Positions 7,056-15,957 of a stretch of 26,117 nt of DNA are shown here, piece by piece (the first letter of the stretch is position 1; every line of letters starts with the position of its first letter). The stretch covers positions 1 to 26,117 of the forward strand of contig CAZWLY010000025.1 of NCBI GenBank assembly GCA_964634465.1, in the 5' to 3' direction. Both the position numbers and the translations under genes were made by a program. The notes under the pieces were generated by a model. It had not been told where the DNA came from. It ran no database searches and saw only the letters and a program-made list of their open reading frames with translations. Source of the stretch: CAZWLY01 sp964634465. Lineage in GTDB: Bacteria; Desulfobacterota; Desulfarculia; G963662305.

Positions 7056-7967
7056 TTACCGGCCCTCGTCGGGGGCGTCTTTGGCGATGCGGCGCACGGC
7101 CAGTTCCTCCTGGCCCCTGGTCCGGCCGGTCAGCCGGTCCAATTGCTCCCGGCGCAGGTGGCGGGCCAGCTCCATGTCGTCGAGTCGCGCGGGCCGGGTG
7201 AGGAAGCACGCCAGCCAGCCGAGGGGGATGATCAGTCCGCTCAGGTAGGGCTTTTCCAGGGCCCGGTAGAGGGCCTTGCCCAAGACGAAGAGCGGGTGAG
7301 CCCTGATGATGTACATTGCCCGCCCGGTTCTCAAGCGGCCCCGGAGCATCCCCTTGGCCGAGGACGACTGGCGAAGGTGGTAGAGGGGCAGCTCCCGGAA
7401 GGAGCGCGTCCGCCAGCCCAGCATTCTGGCCTTGGCCCCGTCCAGGATATCCCAGCCCAACAGCGGGAACAATCCGCCCATCTCCCTGAAGCACTCCCAG
7501 CGGTAGGCCTTGCAGGCGCCGGAGACGTGGCTGTCCGGAATGCGCTCCAGGACCCATTGGCCGTCTCGCTCGATGAAGGTCTTGCCCGAGGCCAGACCCA
7601 GTTGGGGGTCGGCCTCGAATCGGTCGATGATGGTCTCGAAGTAATCGGGTTCGAGCACGACGTCGGCGTCCATCTTGACGATGTAGTTCACGGCCGCCTC
7701 CAGATGATCGAGCCCGGTGTTGAAGACGTGGACCACGTTGGCCCCGACTCGCCGTTCGCGGCCGCCGGCTATCCTCACCGGCCGGATGAAACGGTGCTTT
7801 TGGGCGGCCGATTTCATGATCGACCAGGTGTCGTCCTCGGAGCGGTCATCGACGATGATCCAGCTTTGGGGCGAGAGGGTCTGTCCGGCCATCGACTCGA
7901 TCACCCGCGGCAGGAATTCGGCCTCGTTGTGGGCCGGGGTGATGACGGCGTAGCGGCGCTCAGACAT
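7056..7967 (-). CDS. Family 2 glycosyltransferase
   Basis: This 303-residue GT-A enzyme starts YAVITPAHNEAEFLPRVIES, followed by WIIVDDRSEDDT (36-47) and the metal-binding KMDADVVLEPDY (98-109). All are hallmarks of GT2. SGACKAYRWECFREMGG near the middle, with its conserved aromatic and glycine residues, is also family-typical. The last third has a hydrophobic stretch near 240-260 (LSGLIIPLGWLACFL) that could dip into the inner membrane. It would add a sugar to the polyprenyl-linked repeat unit on the cytoplasmic face. The ATG overlaps the end of the upstream GT4 gene by 8 bp, indicating translational coupling. Donor and linkage are unknown. Confidence 0.9.
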   Translation of the reverse strand: MSERRYAVITPAHNEAEFLPRVIESMAGQTLSPQSWIIVDDRSEDDTWSIMKSAAQKHRFIRPVRIAGGRERRVGANVVHVFNTGLDHLEAAVNYIVKMDADVVLEPDYFETIIDRFEADPQLGLASGKTFIERDGQWVLERIPDSHVSGACKAYRWECFREMGGLFPLLGWDILDGAKARMLGWRTRSFRELPLYHLRQSSSAKGMLRGRLRTGRAMYIIRAHPLFVLGKALYRALEKPYLSGLIIPLGWLACFLTRPARLDDMELARHLRREQLDRLTGRTRGQEELAVRRIAKDAPDEGR

Positions 7968-9207
7968 ACTCGACCTCGGCCTCGACCTCGAGCCCCAAGG
8001 ACGGCGCCTCCTTGGCGAAGACGGCCAGCAGTTGTCGGGCGTTGGCCGTCAGGTCATAGTACTCCTCGGCCCTTTTCCGGCCGGCCCGGCCCAGGTCGGC
8101 GATCAAGTTCCGGTTTTCGGCCAGCCGGGCCAGCTTGGCGGCCAGGTCTTCGGCCGAGCCGGGCTCGGTCAGGAAGCCGGTCTGGCCGTCGATGATCATC
8201 TCCGGTATGGCCGTGATCGACGGGGCCACGGCCGGCCGGCCCTTGGCCATGGCCTCGATGATGGTCATCGGCGTGCCCTCGCTCTTGGAAGACAGGGCCA
8301 CGACGTGACACCAGTCGTACTGGGCGACGATGTCGTCCTGGAAGAGAGGACCGGTGAGCTCTACCCGGTCGGCCAGCTCCAGTTCGCCGATCAGCCGGTC
8401 GAGCTTGTCCCGCTCGGGGCCGTCGCCGACGATCCGGCAGACGAACTCCAGTCCCCGATCTCTCATCAGCCCCAAGGCCCGGATCAGGACGTCCTGGGCC
8501 TTGACCTCCACCAGCCGGCCGACGCTCAGGATACGGAGCGGACCCGGCTCGGGCGGCGGGGCCGGTCGGGAGTAGGGCCCGGCCGCGGTATCGATCCCGC
8601 CCCGGACGATGTAGAAGCGCTGCTCGGTCAGGGCGGGGTAGCGGGTTCTGAGGTTGGCGGCGTGAAAGTGACAGTTGGAGACGACGAACTTGGCCCGACT
8701 CAACTTTTCCTCGGTCAGCGGTCTTTTCAGGAGCACGTCCGAGCCGTGGACGGTCAGGCTGTAGGGCAGCCCGGCCAGCTTTTGGAGGTACATGGCCACC
8801 GAGGCCGCGCCGAAGGCGAAATGGACGTGGACGTGGCCCACCCCGGCCGCCTTGAACCGCCGGGCCAACACGGCCGCGCCGGCCAGGTGGGCCAGGTTCC
8901 TGACTCGCTGAAAAGGGAAGTCGTCGTTGAGGGTCAAGGCCAGCCAGGCCGCCTCCCGGTAACGTCCCGGCGAGGCGATCAGGGCGGCCAGGTTGGCGTC
9001 CAGATAGGCCAGGGGCCGGACAGGGGTCAGGTAGAAGGTCCGTCCGAGATAGACCTCGTCGCCGGGGTGGCAGCCGCCGGGTCCCGGCCGTCGGGCGGCG
9101 GCCAGGAAGGGATCGAGTCCCAGCCGTTCGGTGGCCGCCACCTGATGCTGCATGAAGGTGGTCGTCAGAGCCGGAAAGGTGGAGAAGAGGTAGGCCAGCC
9201 GGGCCAC
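7960..9207 (-). CDS. Family 4 glycosyltransferase
   Basis: This 415-residue GT-B retaining glycosyltransferase has an N-terminal acceptor domain with VGHVHVHFAFGAASVAMYLQ (124-142) and LTVHGSDVL. The C-terminal nucleotide-sugar domain starts ILSVGRLVEVKAQDVLIRAL and carries the EX7E motif SEGTPMTIIEAMAKGRP (E310, E318). Its start is GTG at 9207, directly abutting the TAA of the upstream gene, with GGAGGG six bases before. Its end overlaps the next gene by 8 bp. It should add a sugar to the lipid-linked repeat unit in the cytoplasm. The HVHFA motif is often seen in colanic-acid WcaL-like enzymes; the sugar is not predictable. Confidence 0.9.
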   Translation of the reverse strand: MARLAYLFSTFPALTTTFMQHQVAATERLGLDPFLAAARRPGPGGCHPGDEVYLGRTFYLTPVRPLAYLDANLAALIASPGRYREAAWLALTLNDDFPFQRVRNLAHLAGAAVLARRFKAAGVGHVHVHFAFGAASVAMYLQKLAGLPYSLTVHGSDVLLKRPLTEEKLSRAKFVVSNCHFHAANLRTRYPALTEQRFYIVRGGIDTAAGPYSRPAPPPEPGPLRILSVGRLVEVKAQDVLIRALGLMRDRGLEFVCRIVGDGPERDKLDRLIGELELADRVELTGPLFQDDIVAQYDWCHVVALSSKSEGTPMTIIEAMAKGRPAVAPSITAIPEMIIDGQTGFLTEPGSAEDLAAKLARLAENRNLIADLGRAGRKRAEEYYDLTANARQLLAVFAKEAPSLGLEVEAEVEYV

Positions 9208-10470
9208 TTAACCCTCCAGGACGTTCAGCTCCGGCGGCGGAGGCGGCGGGAAGCCGATGGACGGCCGGCCGGTGTGGTCGGGCGGAAAGGTTTTCGAGGG
9301 CAGCTCGTTGGCCCCGAGGCGGATGACCGTCCGCTCCGGTTCATCGACGTAGAAACACAGTCCCGGCAACTCTTCCGGGTCGGGCGGCCGGGGCCCGGTG
9401 ACCGGATCGTCGATCGATTCCAGCTTGATGACCGTGGTCTCGCCCTCCTTGACCGCCGACCAGATCAAACCCTTGACCACCAGCCGGTGGGTCAACAGAT
9501 CGAGCGTCGGGGCGACCCAGATCCGGCCGGCGTGGTAGACCTTGGCCAGCGCCTCCAGGGCCCTGCGATCGCGGGGAGGAAACAGGTGGTTGCCCCGCTC
9601 CATCGGCAGGCCGAAATGGGTGTAGAGAATCAGGTAACCGCCCTGGTTGATCAACTCGGCCATCAGGTTGACGTTCAGATTGTAGTGGATGGTGTGGCGG
9701 GTCGGCAGGCCCCACACCCCCTTGGGATGGATGTTGAACCGGTTGAAGGCGATCATCGCCCGGCCGTCGCCCATGATCACCCGGTGGCAGAGCTCGACCA
9801 TCTCCACCGACGGCCGGGCCATCTCGGCCTTGCCCATCAGGGCTTTGATCTCGTTTTTCAACAGGTTGGCCCCCAGTCTGGGCCAGGCCCGGGGCGAGTA
9901 ATACCTCAGCCGGCCGGAGAGGGGGACGTGGACCAGCTCGGAGTGCCAGAAGAACTTGACCCCCATCAGCCGGGCCAGGGCGGCGGTGTAGTAGGGCGAG
10001 GTCGGGTCGTCGCCCCGGTAGTCGGCCTGGAGTCGGGCCTTGAAGTTCTGCCGGTTGTTGGGGTCGCCGTGGTTGATCCAGATCTTGACTCTCAATTCGT
10101 GGTGGCCCATCTCGGCGGTCAGCTCTCTGGCCAGGAGGCGCAGGAACTCCGGCTCGGGCGGGGCGTTGTTGAAGTCGCCCCAGGAGTGCAGCGAATCGAT
10201 CAGCCGGTCCTTGATCGCCTGGCGGATCAGCGGCGCATCGGCCGAGGGGGTCCGCCCGTCGGCCTCGAAGTAGGCCATCTGACCCTCCACCTGGCCGACC
10301 CCGAAGAACGAATCGGCCACGGGCAGGCCCAACTGGCGGTTGAGGAAACGATGGACGTCCAGGAAGGTCTGGGTGGTGCAGCAGTCGATGTCCGAGCAGA
10401 TGGCCATCGCCGCCCGGTAGGGGTGGGGGAAGGGCCTCAGGGCCACGCTGGCCGCCTCGGTTGGACTCAT
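9208..10470 (-). CDS. Unrecognised 420-residue protein, possibly deacetylase-like
   Basis: I do not recognise this protein. It starts MSPTEAASVALRPFPHPYRA and continues AAMAICSDIDCC. An acidic pair (D27, D29) ends the first predicted strand, histidines follow in SLHSWGDF (H95) and WINHGDPNN (H134), and a later strand carries LILYTHFGL. That order of D-x-D and histidine motifs on beta strands resembles NodB-type carbohydrate esterase family 4 (polysaccharide deacetylase). The canonical TFDDG and HxxxxH motifs are not clear, so this is a fold guess only. It has no signal peptide and no membrane segments. The frame stays open far upstream, but the ATG at 10470 overlaps the Wzx stop as ATGA, so translation is coupled to the flippase and the upstream part is a shadow of wzx. 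The proline-rich tail ends LNVLEG. Confidence 0.8.
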   Translation of the reverse strand: MSPTEAASVALRPFPHPYRAAMAICSDIDCCTTQTFLDVHRFLNRQLGLPVADSFFGVGQVEGQMAYFEADGRTPSADAPLIRQAIKDRLIDSLHSWGDFNNAPPEPEFLRLLARELTAEMGHHELRVKIWINHGDPNNRQNFKARLQADYRGDDPTSPYYTAALARLMGVKFFWHSELVHVPLSGRLRYYSPRAWPRLGANLLKNEIKALMGKAEMARPSVEMVELCHRVIMGDGRAMIAFNRFNIHPKGVWGLPTRHTIHYNLNVNLMAELINQGGYLILYTHFGLPMERGNHLFPPRDRRALEALAKVYHAGRIWVAPTLDLLTHRLVVKGLIWSAVKEGETTVIKLESIDDPVTGPRPPDPEELPGLCFYVDEPERTVIRLGANELPSKTFPPDHTGRPSIGFPPPPPPELNVLEG

Positions 10471-11924
10471 GGCCGCCCCCGGGAAGGCTTGAGCGCTCCG
10501 GCCAGCGCGGCGATCTCCCGCGGCCGGAGCGCGCCGGTGACCATCAACCCGGCCAGGTAGACCAGGCCGGCGGCGAGAAGACCGAGGAAGAGGTTGACGC
10601 CGGTTCCGGCCAGGAGCAGAGCCGAGGTCAGCGCCGCCCCGCCGGCCAAGAGCGGTCGGGCCGAGAGCCGGACGAGACCCAGGCCGGAGACGAGGTCGCG
10701 CCCCAGGCAATTGAGCTGGAGGGCCAACAGCAACGCCTGGGAGGCCGCCGTGGCCCAGGCCGCGCCGTTGTAACGCCACAGCGGGATGGCGATCAGGTTG
10801 GCGGCGATGTTGAATCCGGCCGCCGCAGCGAACAGTCGGACCATCCGGCGCTCCATGTCGAGGGCGATGATGGCGTTGGAGAGCGACCAGTTGGCGAAGG
10901 TGATGAGAAGGGCCAGGGCCATGACGGCCAGGGTCGTCCCGGCCGGGGCGAAGGAGGGGCCGAAGAGGAAGACCATGATCGCCTGAGCCGATCCGGCCAG
11001 GCCGGCGGCCAGGCCGACGCCCAGGATCAGCAGGTTCTTGAAGTAGGGCCTGAAGACCTCGGCGAAGCCGGGGTCGTCGTCTCCCTCGCCGCCCCGGCGG
11101 CTCAAGGCCGGCAGGAAGGCCCCGGTCAGCGCGCCGGGAAGGAAACCGAAGGCGCCGACCAGACGGACCGTGGCCGAGTAGAGGCCGGTCGCCGTATCGC
11201 CGGTCATGAGCGAAAGCATGACCAGATCGATCAGGTTGAAGACGGTCTGGACCACCCGAAGATAGAAGAACTCCTTGGCCGCCCGGACCAGCTCCATGAG
11301 GCCCTTGACGCCGATCGAAGAAAACGGCCGGGCCGCCTTTTTGGCGAAGAGGCGCCAGGCGGCGAAGCAGGCCCCGGCCGAGGCGGCCAACTCCAGGCTG
11401 ACCAGGGCGAGCAGCCCCAATCCGGACAGCAGGGCGACAAGTCCGGCCGAGGTGTAGAAGAGGCGCGAAGACAGCCTGACCGCCGCCTCGTAGTGGGCCT
11501 TCTCCAGCCCTCTGAAAAAGGCGTTGGTGCCGGTCATGTTGGTGGTGAAGAAAAGGGAGACGGCCAGAATCCAAATCACTTGGCGTTTCAACCCCGGCTC
11601 GGCCAGGATGAAGCTCAAGGCCACGGCCGCGATCAGACACAAGGCGTAAAGGGCCAGTTTGAGGCTGAAGACCCGGTCGAAGAGCGACCCGGCCGAATCC
11701 GGCCGGCGGCCGACTTCCCGCTGGATGTAGGGTTCGAGGCCGAAGTTGGTGAAGACGCCCAGAAGCCCGATCAGGGCCGCGGCGAAGGCGTAGACGCCCA
11801 ACAACTCGGGACCCAGCCTGCGGGCGACGGCCATGATCAGCACCAGGCTCATCACCCGGGCCAGAATCTCGGTCCCGGTCAGCACGGCGGCGTTTCGGGC
11901 TATTTTTCGGCCGCCTTCATTCAC
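10467..11924 (-). CDS. Wzx-like polysaccharide flippase (MOP/MATE superfamily)
   Basis: This 485-residue integral membrane protein has about 12-14 hydrophobic segments. It begins with KIARNAAVLTGTEILARVMS and VMSLVLIMAVARRLGPELLG, the opening typical of Wzx/RfbX O-antigen and exopolysaccharide flippases. It would move the undecaprenyl-diphosphate-linked repeat unit across the inner membrane. The start is GTG at 11924 with AAAGGAGGT eight bases upstream, a very strong ribosome site. It overlaps the upstream GT4 by 8 bp and the downstream unknown gene by 4 bp (ATGA). The gene symbol is left open because lineage-specific naming cannot be determined. Confidence 0.9.
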   Translation of the reverse strand: MNEGGRKIARNAAVLTGTEILARVMSLVLIMAVARRLGPELLGVYAFAAALIGLLGVFTNFGLEPYIQREVGRRPDSAGSLFDRVFSLKLALYALCLIAAVALSFILAEPGLKRQVIWILAVSLFFTTNMTGTNAFFRGLEKAHYEAAVRLSSRLFYTSAGLVALLSGLGLLALVSLELAASAGACFAAWRLFAKKAARPFSSIGVKGLMELVRAAKEFFYLRVVQTVFNLIDLVMLSLMTGDTATGLYSATVRLVGAFGFLPGALTGAFLPALSRRGGEGDDDPGFAEVFRPYFKNLLILGVGLAAGLAGSAQAIMVFLFGPSFAPAGTTLAVMALALLITFANWSLSNAIIALDMERRMVRLFAAAAGFNIAANLIAIPLWRYNGAAWATAASQALLLALQLNCLGRDLVSGLGLVRLSARPLLAGGAALTSALLLAGTGVNLFLGLLAAGLVYLAGLMVTGALRPREIAALAGALKPSRGRP

Positions 11925-13119
11925 CGCCGGCGACCTCCTTTCGCTGTTGGCGCAGCCGCCGCCAACGCGTCCGGCGGCCCAGGCCCGGATAGCTGACGCC
12001 GTTTCGCCGGTCGTCGATGGCCTTCTGGTAGACCCGGCGGGTTTTCTCGGCGATCTCGCCGCTCCAGTTCAAGGGTCCCTCGGCCTTGGCCGCCGCGGCC
12101 CGGCCCAGCCGTTCGGCCAACTTGCGATCGGTCAGGACTTTTATCATCGCCTCGGCCAAGCCTCTGGCGTCGCCCGGCTCGACCAGGAGGCCGTCGACGC
12201 CGTCTTCGACCGCCTCCGGAATGCCGCCGGTCCGGCTGGCCACCACCGGCCGGCCGAAACTGAAGGCCAGGTGCAACGGCCCCGACTGGCTGGCCTCGAT
12301 GTAAGGGATGACGACCAGGCTGGCCTGCCGAAACAGCTCCGAGACCTCCTGGTTGGGGATGTAGCGATTGTGGACCTCGAAGTAGGGGCTGGCCTCCATC
12401 CTGTCTTGATAGAGATCCAGTTCCTCGCCCCGGCCGGCGACGATGAACCTGGCTTCGGGAACCTTCTCGACTACCAGCGGGGCCGCCTCCAACAGGACGC
12501 TCAACCCCTTGTAGCGCTTCATCCTGCCGAAGAGAACGATTCGGGCCGATTCGGCCTCCACGTCCGGGCGCTCGGCGTCGTTTCCTTTGTAGATGTCGTA
12601 GTTGCCGTGAGGGACGACGTTCGTCACCCGCCGGTCGAAGCCGAACTTCTCGACGAATTCCTCGGCCAGCCCGGTGCTGTGGACGATGAACTGGTCGGCC
12701 GCCTCCATCAGCCCATAGATGACCTTCATGCTCCTGGTCGATACGAAGTCGCCGGGGTGAAGCGACACGTCGTGCACCGTGGCCACCACCGGCAGCCCGG
12801 CCAGGCGGGCCAGTTGGACCGCCCACAGGGTCTCGGTGTAGGTCTGGCCGATCTGGACGTGGAGCACCTCGGCGCCGTGTTTGAGCATCAGTTGGTGGAG
12901 CCGGCGGGCTTCGAGGAACTTGCGCGGATCGGGAAAGCGGTAGTGGGGCGTCAAGTGGGTGGTGAAGTAGCGCCGGTCGAAAAAGTCGGGGAAAGCGGTT
13001 ATCAAATCTTGCCCTTCGATGTTGTTCAAGGCGATGGCCACCCGATCCGACCGGCCCAGACCACGGGCCAGTTGGACGGCGTAGGGCCCAAACCCGATGG
13101 ACAGAATAAAGACGTTCAA
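11917..13119 (-). CDS. Family 4 glycosyltransferase (EX7E-less subtype)
   Basis: This 400-residue GT-B glycosyltransferase has N-terminal VFILSIGFGPYAVQLARGLG and VVATVHDVSLHPGD. The donor domain has RIVLFGRMKRYKGLSVLLEA (about 193-212) and IPYIEASQSGPLHLAFSFGR. In the usual EX7E region it instead reads YIEASQSGPLHLAFSFG, lacking the second glutamate. This matches a GT4 subtype with an ATQSG-like motif. The start is TTG at 13119 because AAAGGAGAGGG lies directly upstream and the protein then begins at the first beta strand. An in-frame ATG at 13161 would add 14 charged residues and has no ribosome site. It overlaps wzx by 8 bp. It acts on the cytoplasmic lipid-linked repeat unit. Confidence 0.9.
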   Translation of the reverse strand: MNVFILSIGFGPYAVQLARGLGRSDRVAIALNNIEGQDLITAFPDFFDRRYFTTHLTPHYRFPDPRKFLEARRLHQLMLKHGAEVLHVQIGQTYTETLWAVQLARLAGLPVVATVHDVSLHPGDFVSTRSMKVIYGLMEAADQFIVHSTGLAEEFVEKFGFDRRVTNVVPHGNYDIYKGNDAERPDVEAESARIVLFGRMKRYKGLSVLLEAAPLVVEKVPEARFIVAGRGEELDLYQDRMEASPYFEVHNRYIPNQEVSELFRQASLVVIPYIEASQSGPLHLAFSFGRPVVASRTGGIPEAVEDGVDGLLVEPGDARGLAEAMIKVLTDRKLAERLGRAAAAKAEGPLNWSGEIAEKTRRVYQKAIDDRRNGVSYPGLGRRTRWRRLRQQRKEVAGGE

Positions 13120-13213
13120 ACGCGCCCTCTCCTTTCCTGTACCTCTATCGCTCCACCGCATCCTTTTCGGGCCGCGCGGAGATCGGAGCCGAATGGACGA
13201 GAGTATACCCCGA

Positions 13214-14710
13214 TCACGGTTCCGCCTCGAGGTGCGCTTCTTCCCGGACCACGTCGAACATGGCTTGGATGAGCCCGAACAGGAACCAGTAGAGGGGGGT
13301 GACGAAAACGTGGACCGATTCGAACTGGTGATGGATCACCCAGGCCACCAGTCCGCCGGTGAGGCCGACCGCGGCGTGGGCCAGGACCGGATCGGTCACG
13401 TTCTTCCCCACCCGAACTATTTTGACCATGAGAATAATGAAAATGAAAAGAAAAAGCGCCAAGGCCGGCAGGCCCTGCTCGCCGGCGATCAGCAAAAACT
13501 CGTTGTGGACGGGCCAAGGGAACCACTGGGTGATCCCCTCCGGGGTGTTGTCGTAGTTGAACGACGGCGCCGTGTAGTTGCCCAGGCCCACGCCGAAGAA
13601 CGGATTGTGCCGGATGAGATTCAGCGCCACCAGGGCCAAGGGTATGCGGGTATAGGCGGCGCCGTAATCGTCTTCGAAGAGACGGGTCCGGAGCGGTTCC
13701 ACCAGAATTATGGCCAGGACGATGAACGAAACCACGATGAAGCCCACGAAAACGAAGGACCAGAACCGATCGGTGATCCTCTTGGCCGTGCACCAGTAGA
13801 GAGTCAACGCCCCGCCCACGGCCAACCCCACCCAGCCGCCTCGCGAGAAGGTCAGGATTTCGGCCAGGCCGACCAAAGCCAGGCTGACGACGAGGTAGCG
13901 CTTGTATTTCGCCTCCAGCGGGGCGAAGAAGAGGGCGAAGTTGATCGGCAGCAGCAGGCCCAGGTAGGCGGCCAGGCGGTTGGGGGAGCCGAACGTCCCG
14001 GCCACCCGGCTGATGACGGTGGCGCCGGCCTTCATCATCCGGAACGACTGGGTGGATTCGCCCAGTATCTCCAGGCCGAGACGGCCGCCGGTGAAGCGCT
14101 GGGCGTAACCCAGCAACGCCTGCACCACCGCCGTGGCCAGCAAGACGCCGATGACGATCATGATGGTGCGCCGGTCCCGGACGTTGTTGGCCACGAAAAG
14201 GAAGACCAGCAGATTCTTCAACAGAAGAACGAGGCTCCAGGCCGAGATAATGGGGGGATTGGTCGATCCGTAGAGCCCGACCATGGTCAGCAGCCAGATC
14301 AGGGCGAAGGGGATGGATATCTCGGGATAGAGCCTGACTCTCCGGTTCGTCGTAAACACCCTGAGCAGCCAGAGGATCATCAGGAAGAAGAAGGGCACGT
14401 CGAAGATCTCGAACACCACCCCTCTGACCGGCCGGTAGACCATCGGCTTTAGATAGATGAGGTGAAAGTTCAGGCCGATGGGCAGGACGAAGACCGTGAT
14501 GTAGAGCAGGAACCTTTCGCGATCCGAGATCATCAGCAGGCCGGCCATGCAGATCAGGCTCATGAAGATGAAGACCAGCCACTTCGTGCCGGCGGCCGAG
14601 GCCAGGACGAGACCGACGGCGGTGGGAAAGCCCAGCGCCAGGACGATGAGCGCGTTGCGGTTGAACGACCGGGAGGCGAGGCCCGGATTGGGTTTCAACG
14701 ACGCGTCCAT
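13214..14710 (-). CDS. Wzy/O-antigen ligase-like polysaccharide polymerase
   Basis: This 498-residue protein has roughly 10-12 membrane segments and a large periplasmic loop. The Wzy_C signature is visible: LIRHNPFFGVGLGNY followed by a histidine-containing VHNEFLLIAGEQGLPALALF. It would polymerise flipped repeat units on the periplasmic face or ligate the polymer. Ligase versus polymerase cannot be settled from sequence, but within an intact Wza/Wzz/Wzx locus polymerase is more likely. The ATG at 14710 follows the CpsD-like gene after 98 bp and precedes the GT4 by 94 bp. These are the widest gaps inside the operon and may hold internal signals, though none were clear. Confidence 0.88.
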   Translation of the reverse strand: MDASLKPNPGLASRSFNRNALIVLALGFPTAVGLVLASAAGTKWLVFIFMSLICMAGLLMISDRERFLLYITVFVLPIGLNFHLIYLKPMVYRPVRGVVFEIFDVPFFFLMILWLLRVFTTNRRVRLYPEISIPFALIWLLTMVGLYGSTNPPIISAWSLVLLLKNLLVFLFVANNVRDRRTIMIVIGVLLATAVVQALLGYAQRFTGGRLGLEILGESTQSFRMMKAGATVISRVAGTFGSPNRLAAYLGLLLPINFALFFAPLEAKYKRYLVVSLALVGLAEILTFSRGGWVGLAVGGALTLYWCTAKRITDRFWSFVFVGFIVVSFIVLAIILVEPLRTRLFEDDYGAAYTRIPLALVALNLIRHNPFFGVGLGNYTAPSFNYDNTPEGITQWFPWPVHNEFLLIAGEQGLPALALFLFIFIILMVKIVRVGKNVTDPVLAHAAVGLTGGLVAWVIHHQFESVHVFVTPLYWFLFGLIQAMFDVVREEAHLEAEP

Positions 14711-14808
14711 GGCTCAATATCCGTTTCGCTTGGCCTGAACCCGGCTCGTCCGCCGCCGGGTTGGCTCGATGGTTTTTTCCAAGAGGCGCGACACCAAGCG
14801 GATTCCGG

Positions 14809-15957
14809 CTAGAGAAACCGGTAGAGCGCCTGAGGTATGACGAACTGGCGCTTGTTCAAAACGCTGCCCAGGAGACGGGCTCCGTCCCTCTCCAGGACGC
14901 GCTTGAGCTCCAGGACCACCTCCCAGCGGGTCTGGTTGGCCCGGGCGACCACGATCACGCCGTCCGTCTTGGGGGCGATGGTCCTGGTCTGGCTGGACCT
15001 CAGGGCCGGAGCCGAGTCGATCAACACGAAATCGTAGCGCTGGCGGACCTCCTCCATGAGCCGGCTGAACCTGACCAGGTCGAAGGGCGAAGAGGCCACC
15101 TCTTCGGTCTGGCCGACGGCCATCAGGTCCAGGTTGGCCAGCGGGCCGGTCTGGGTCGCCTCGGCCAGTGAGCTGTCGTCCAGGAGATAGTTGGTCAGGC
15201 CCGGCCGCTGGCTGATCCCGAAGGCCCGATGGAGCGATGGGTTGACCAGGTTGGCGTCGATTATCAGTATTCCCCGATCGGCTAGGTCCCAGGCCAGCAT
15301 CAAGGCGGTGTTGAAGGCCATCACCGACGTTCCGACCAGGCGATCGGGTCCGGTCATCAGACAGGTCTTCAAACCCTCCTGCCGCTGGAGGGAGGTCAGG
15401 GTGTTTTTGACGGCGCGGAAGTTTTCGGTCAGTCCGGGGTGGCTGTCCGGTTCCAGCATCCACAGCGCCGGGGCGTCTTCGGACCGGGCGGGAAGTCTGA
15501 ACCGGGCGACCTGCAGCCCGGACCAGGATCGGGGCGGGCGCGGCACCTTAGGCGGCGGTCCCAGGCCGAAGAGTTGCCCTAGGTCGACCCGGCCGGCCGG
15601 CTCGGAGGGCTCGATATCCTCGGGCAGTTCCAGGCCCCCGCCCATGATCTCCTCGTCGCCGGGGGCGGCTGCGGTCGCCTCCGGCCGCTCGGGTCTGGTC
15701 GGCTCCCCGGCTTCCGGGAGGCGCTCGACCCGCTCGGCGGCTGCACCGTCCGGCGGCGCAACCTTTTCCGGCCGGCCTTCGGCCTCGTCCTCCGCCGGCT
15801 CGCTGCCTCGGCCGGGACGGGGTTCGAGCGCGGCGGCCGCGCTCTCCTCGACGGCCGGCCGGTCCGGCTTCGGCGGCTCGTCGGAGAGTGGCGGCGCTCC
15901 CTGCTGGACGGCCTTGATGCCGCCGGCCTTCTTCAGCGCCTCGAAGACCTTAGACAC
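14809..15957 (-). CDS. CpsD/CapB-like P-loop protein lacking the Walker A lysine
   Basis: This 382-residue protein is homologous to the cytoplasmic kinase part of bacterial tyrosine kinases (BY-kinases). Residues 1-10 (MSKVFEALKK) match the N-terminal helix of stand-alone CpsD/CapB forms. Residues 20-165 are a disordered Pro/Glu/Ala-rich linker. The P-loop domain follows: FRAVKNTLTSL (180-190), degenerate Walker A MTGPDRLVGTSVMAFNTA (201-218) with threonine at the lysine position (T210), Walker A' GILIIDANLVNPSLHRAFG (229-247) and Walker B FVLIDSAP (310-317). There is no C-terminal tyrosine cluster. It therefore probably lacks kinase activity and may act as a structural or regulatory partner of Wzz. 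The start is GTG at 15957, with an 8-bp overlap with the Wzz gene. A divergent active site is also possible. Confidence 0.88.
   Translation of the reverse strand: MSKVFEALKKAGGIKAVQQGAPPLSDEPPKPDRPAVEESAAAALEPRPGRGSEPAEDEAEGRPEKVAPPDGAAAERVERLPEAGEPTRPERPEATAAAPGDEEIMGGGLELPEDIEPSEPAGRVDLGQLFGLGPPPKVPRPPRSWSGLQVARFRLPARSEDAPALWMLEPDSHPGLTENFRAVKNTLTSLQRQEGLKTCLMTGPDRLVGTSVMAFNTALMLAWDLADRGILIIDANLVNPSLHRAFGISQRPGLTNYLLDDSSLAEATQTGPLANLDLMAVGQTEEVASSPFDLVRFSRLMEEVRQRYDFVLIDSAPALRSSQTRTIAPKTDGVIVVARANQTRWEVVLELKRVLERDGARLLGSVLNKRQFVIPQALYRFL

Noticed and set aside
5688..8195. 835-codon plus-strand open frame across the radical SAM and glycosyltransferase genes
   Set aside because: It is antisense to three clear genes, with no ribosome site and no recognisable domains.
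8032..10560. 842-codon plus-strand open frame
   Set aside because: It is antisense to the GT4 and the 420-residue gene; the composition is that of a shadow frame.
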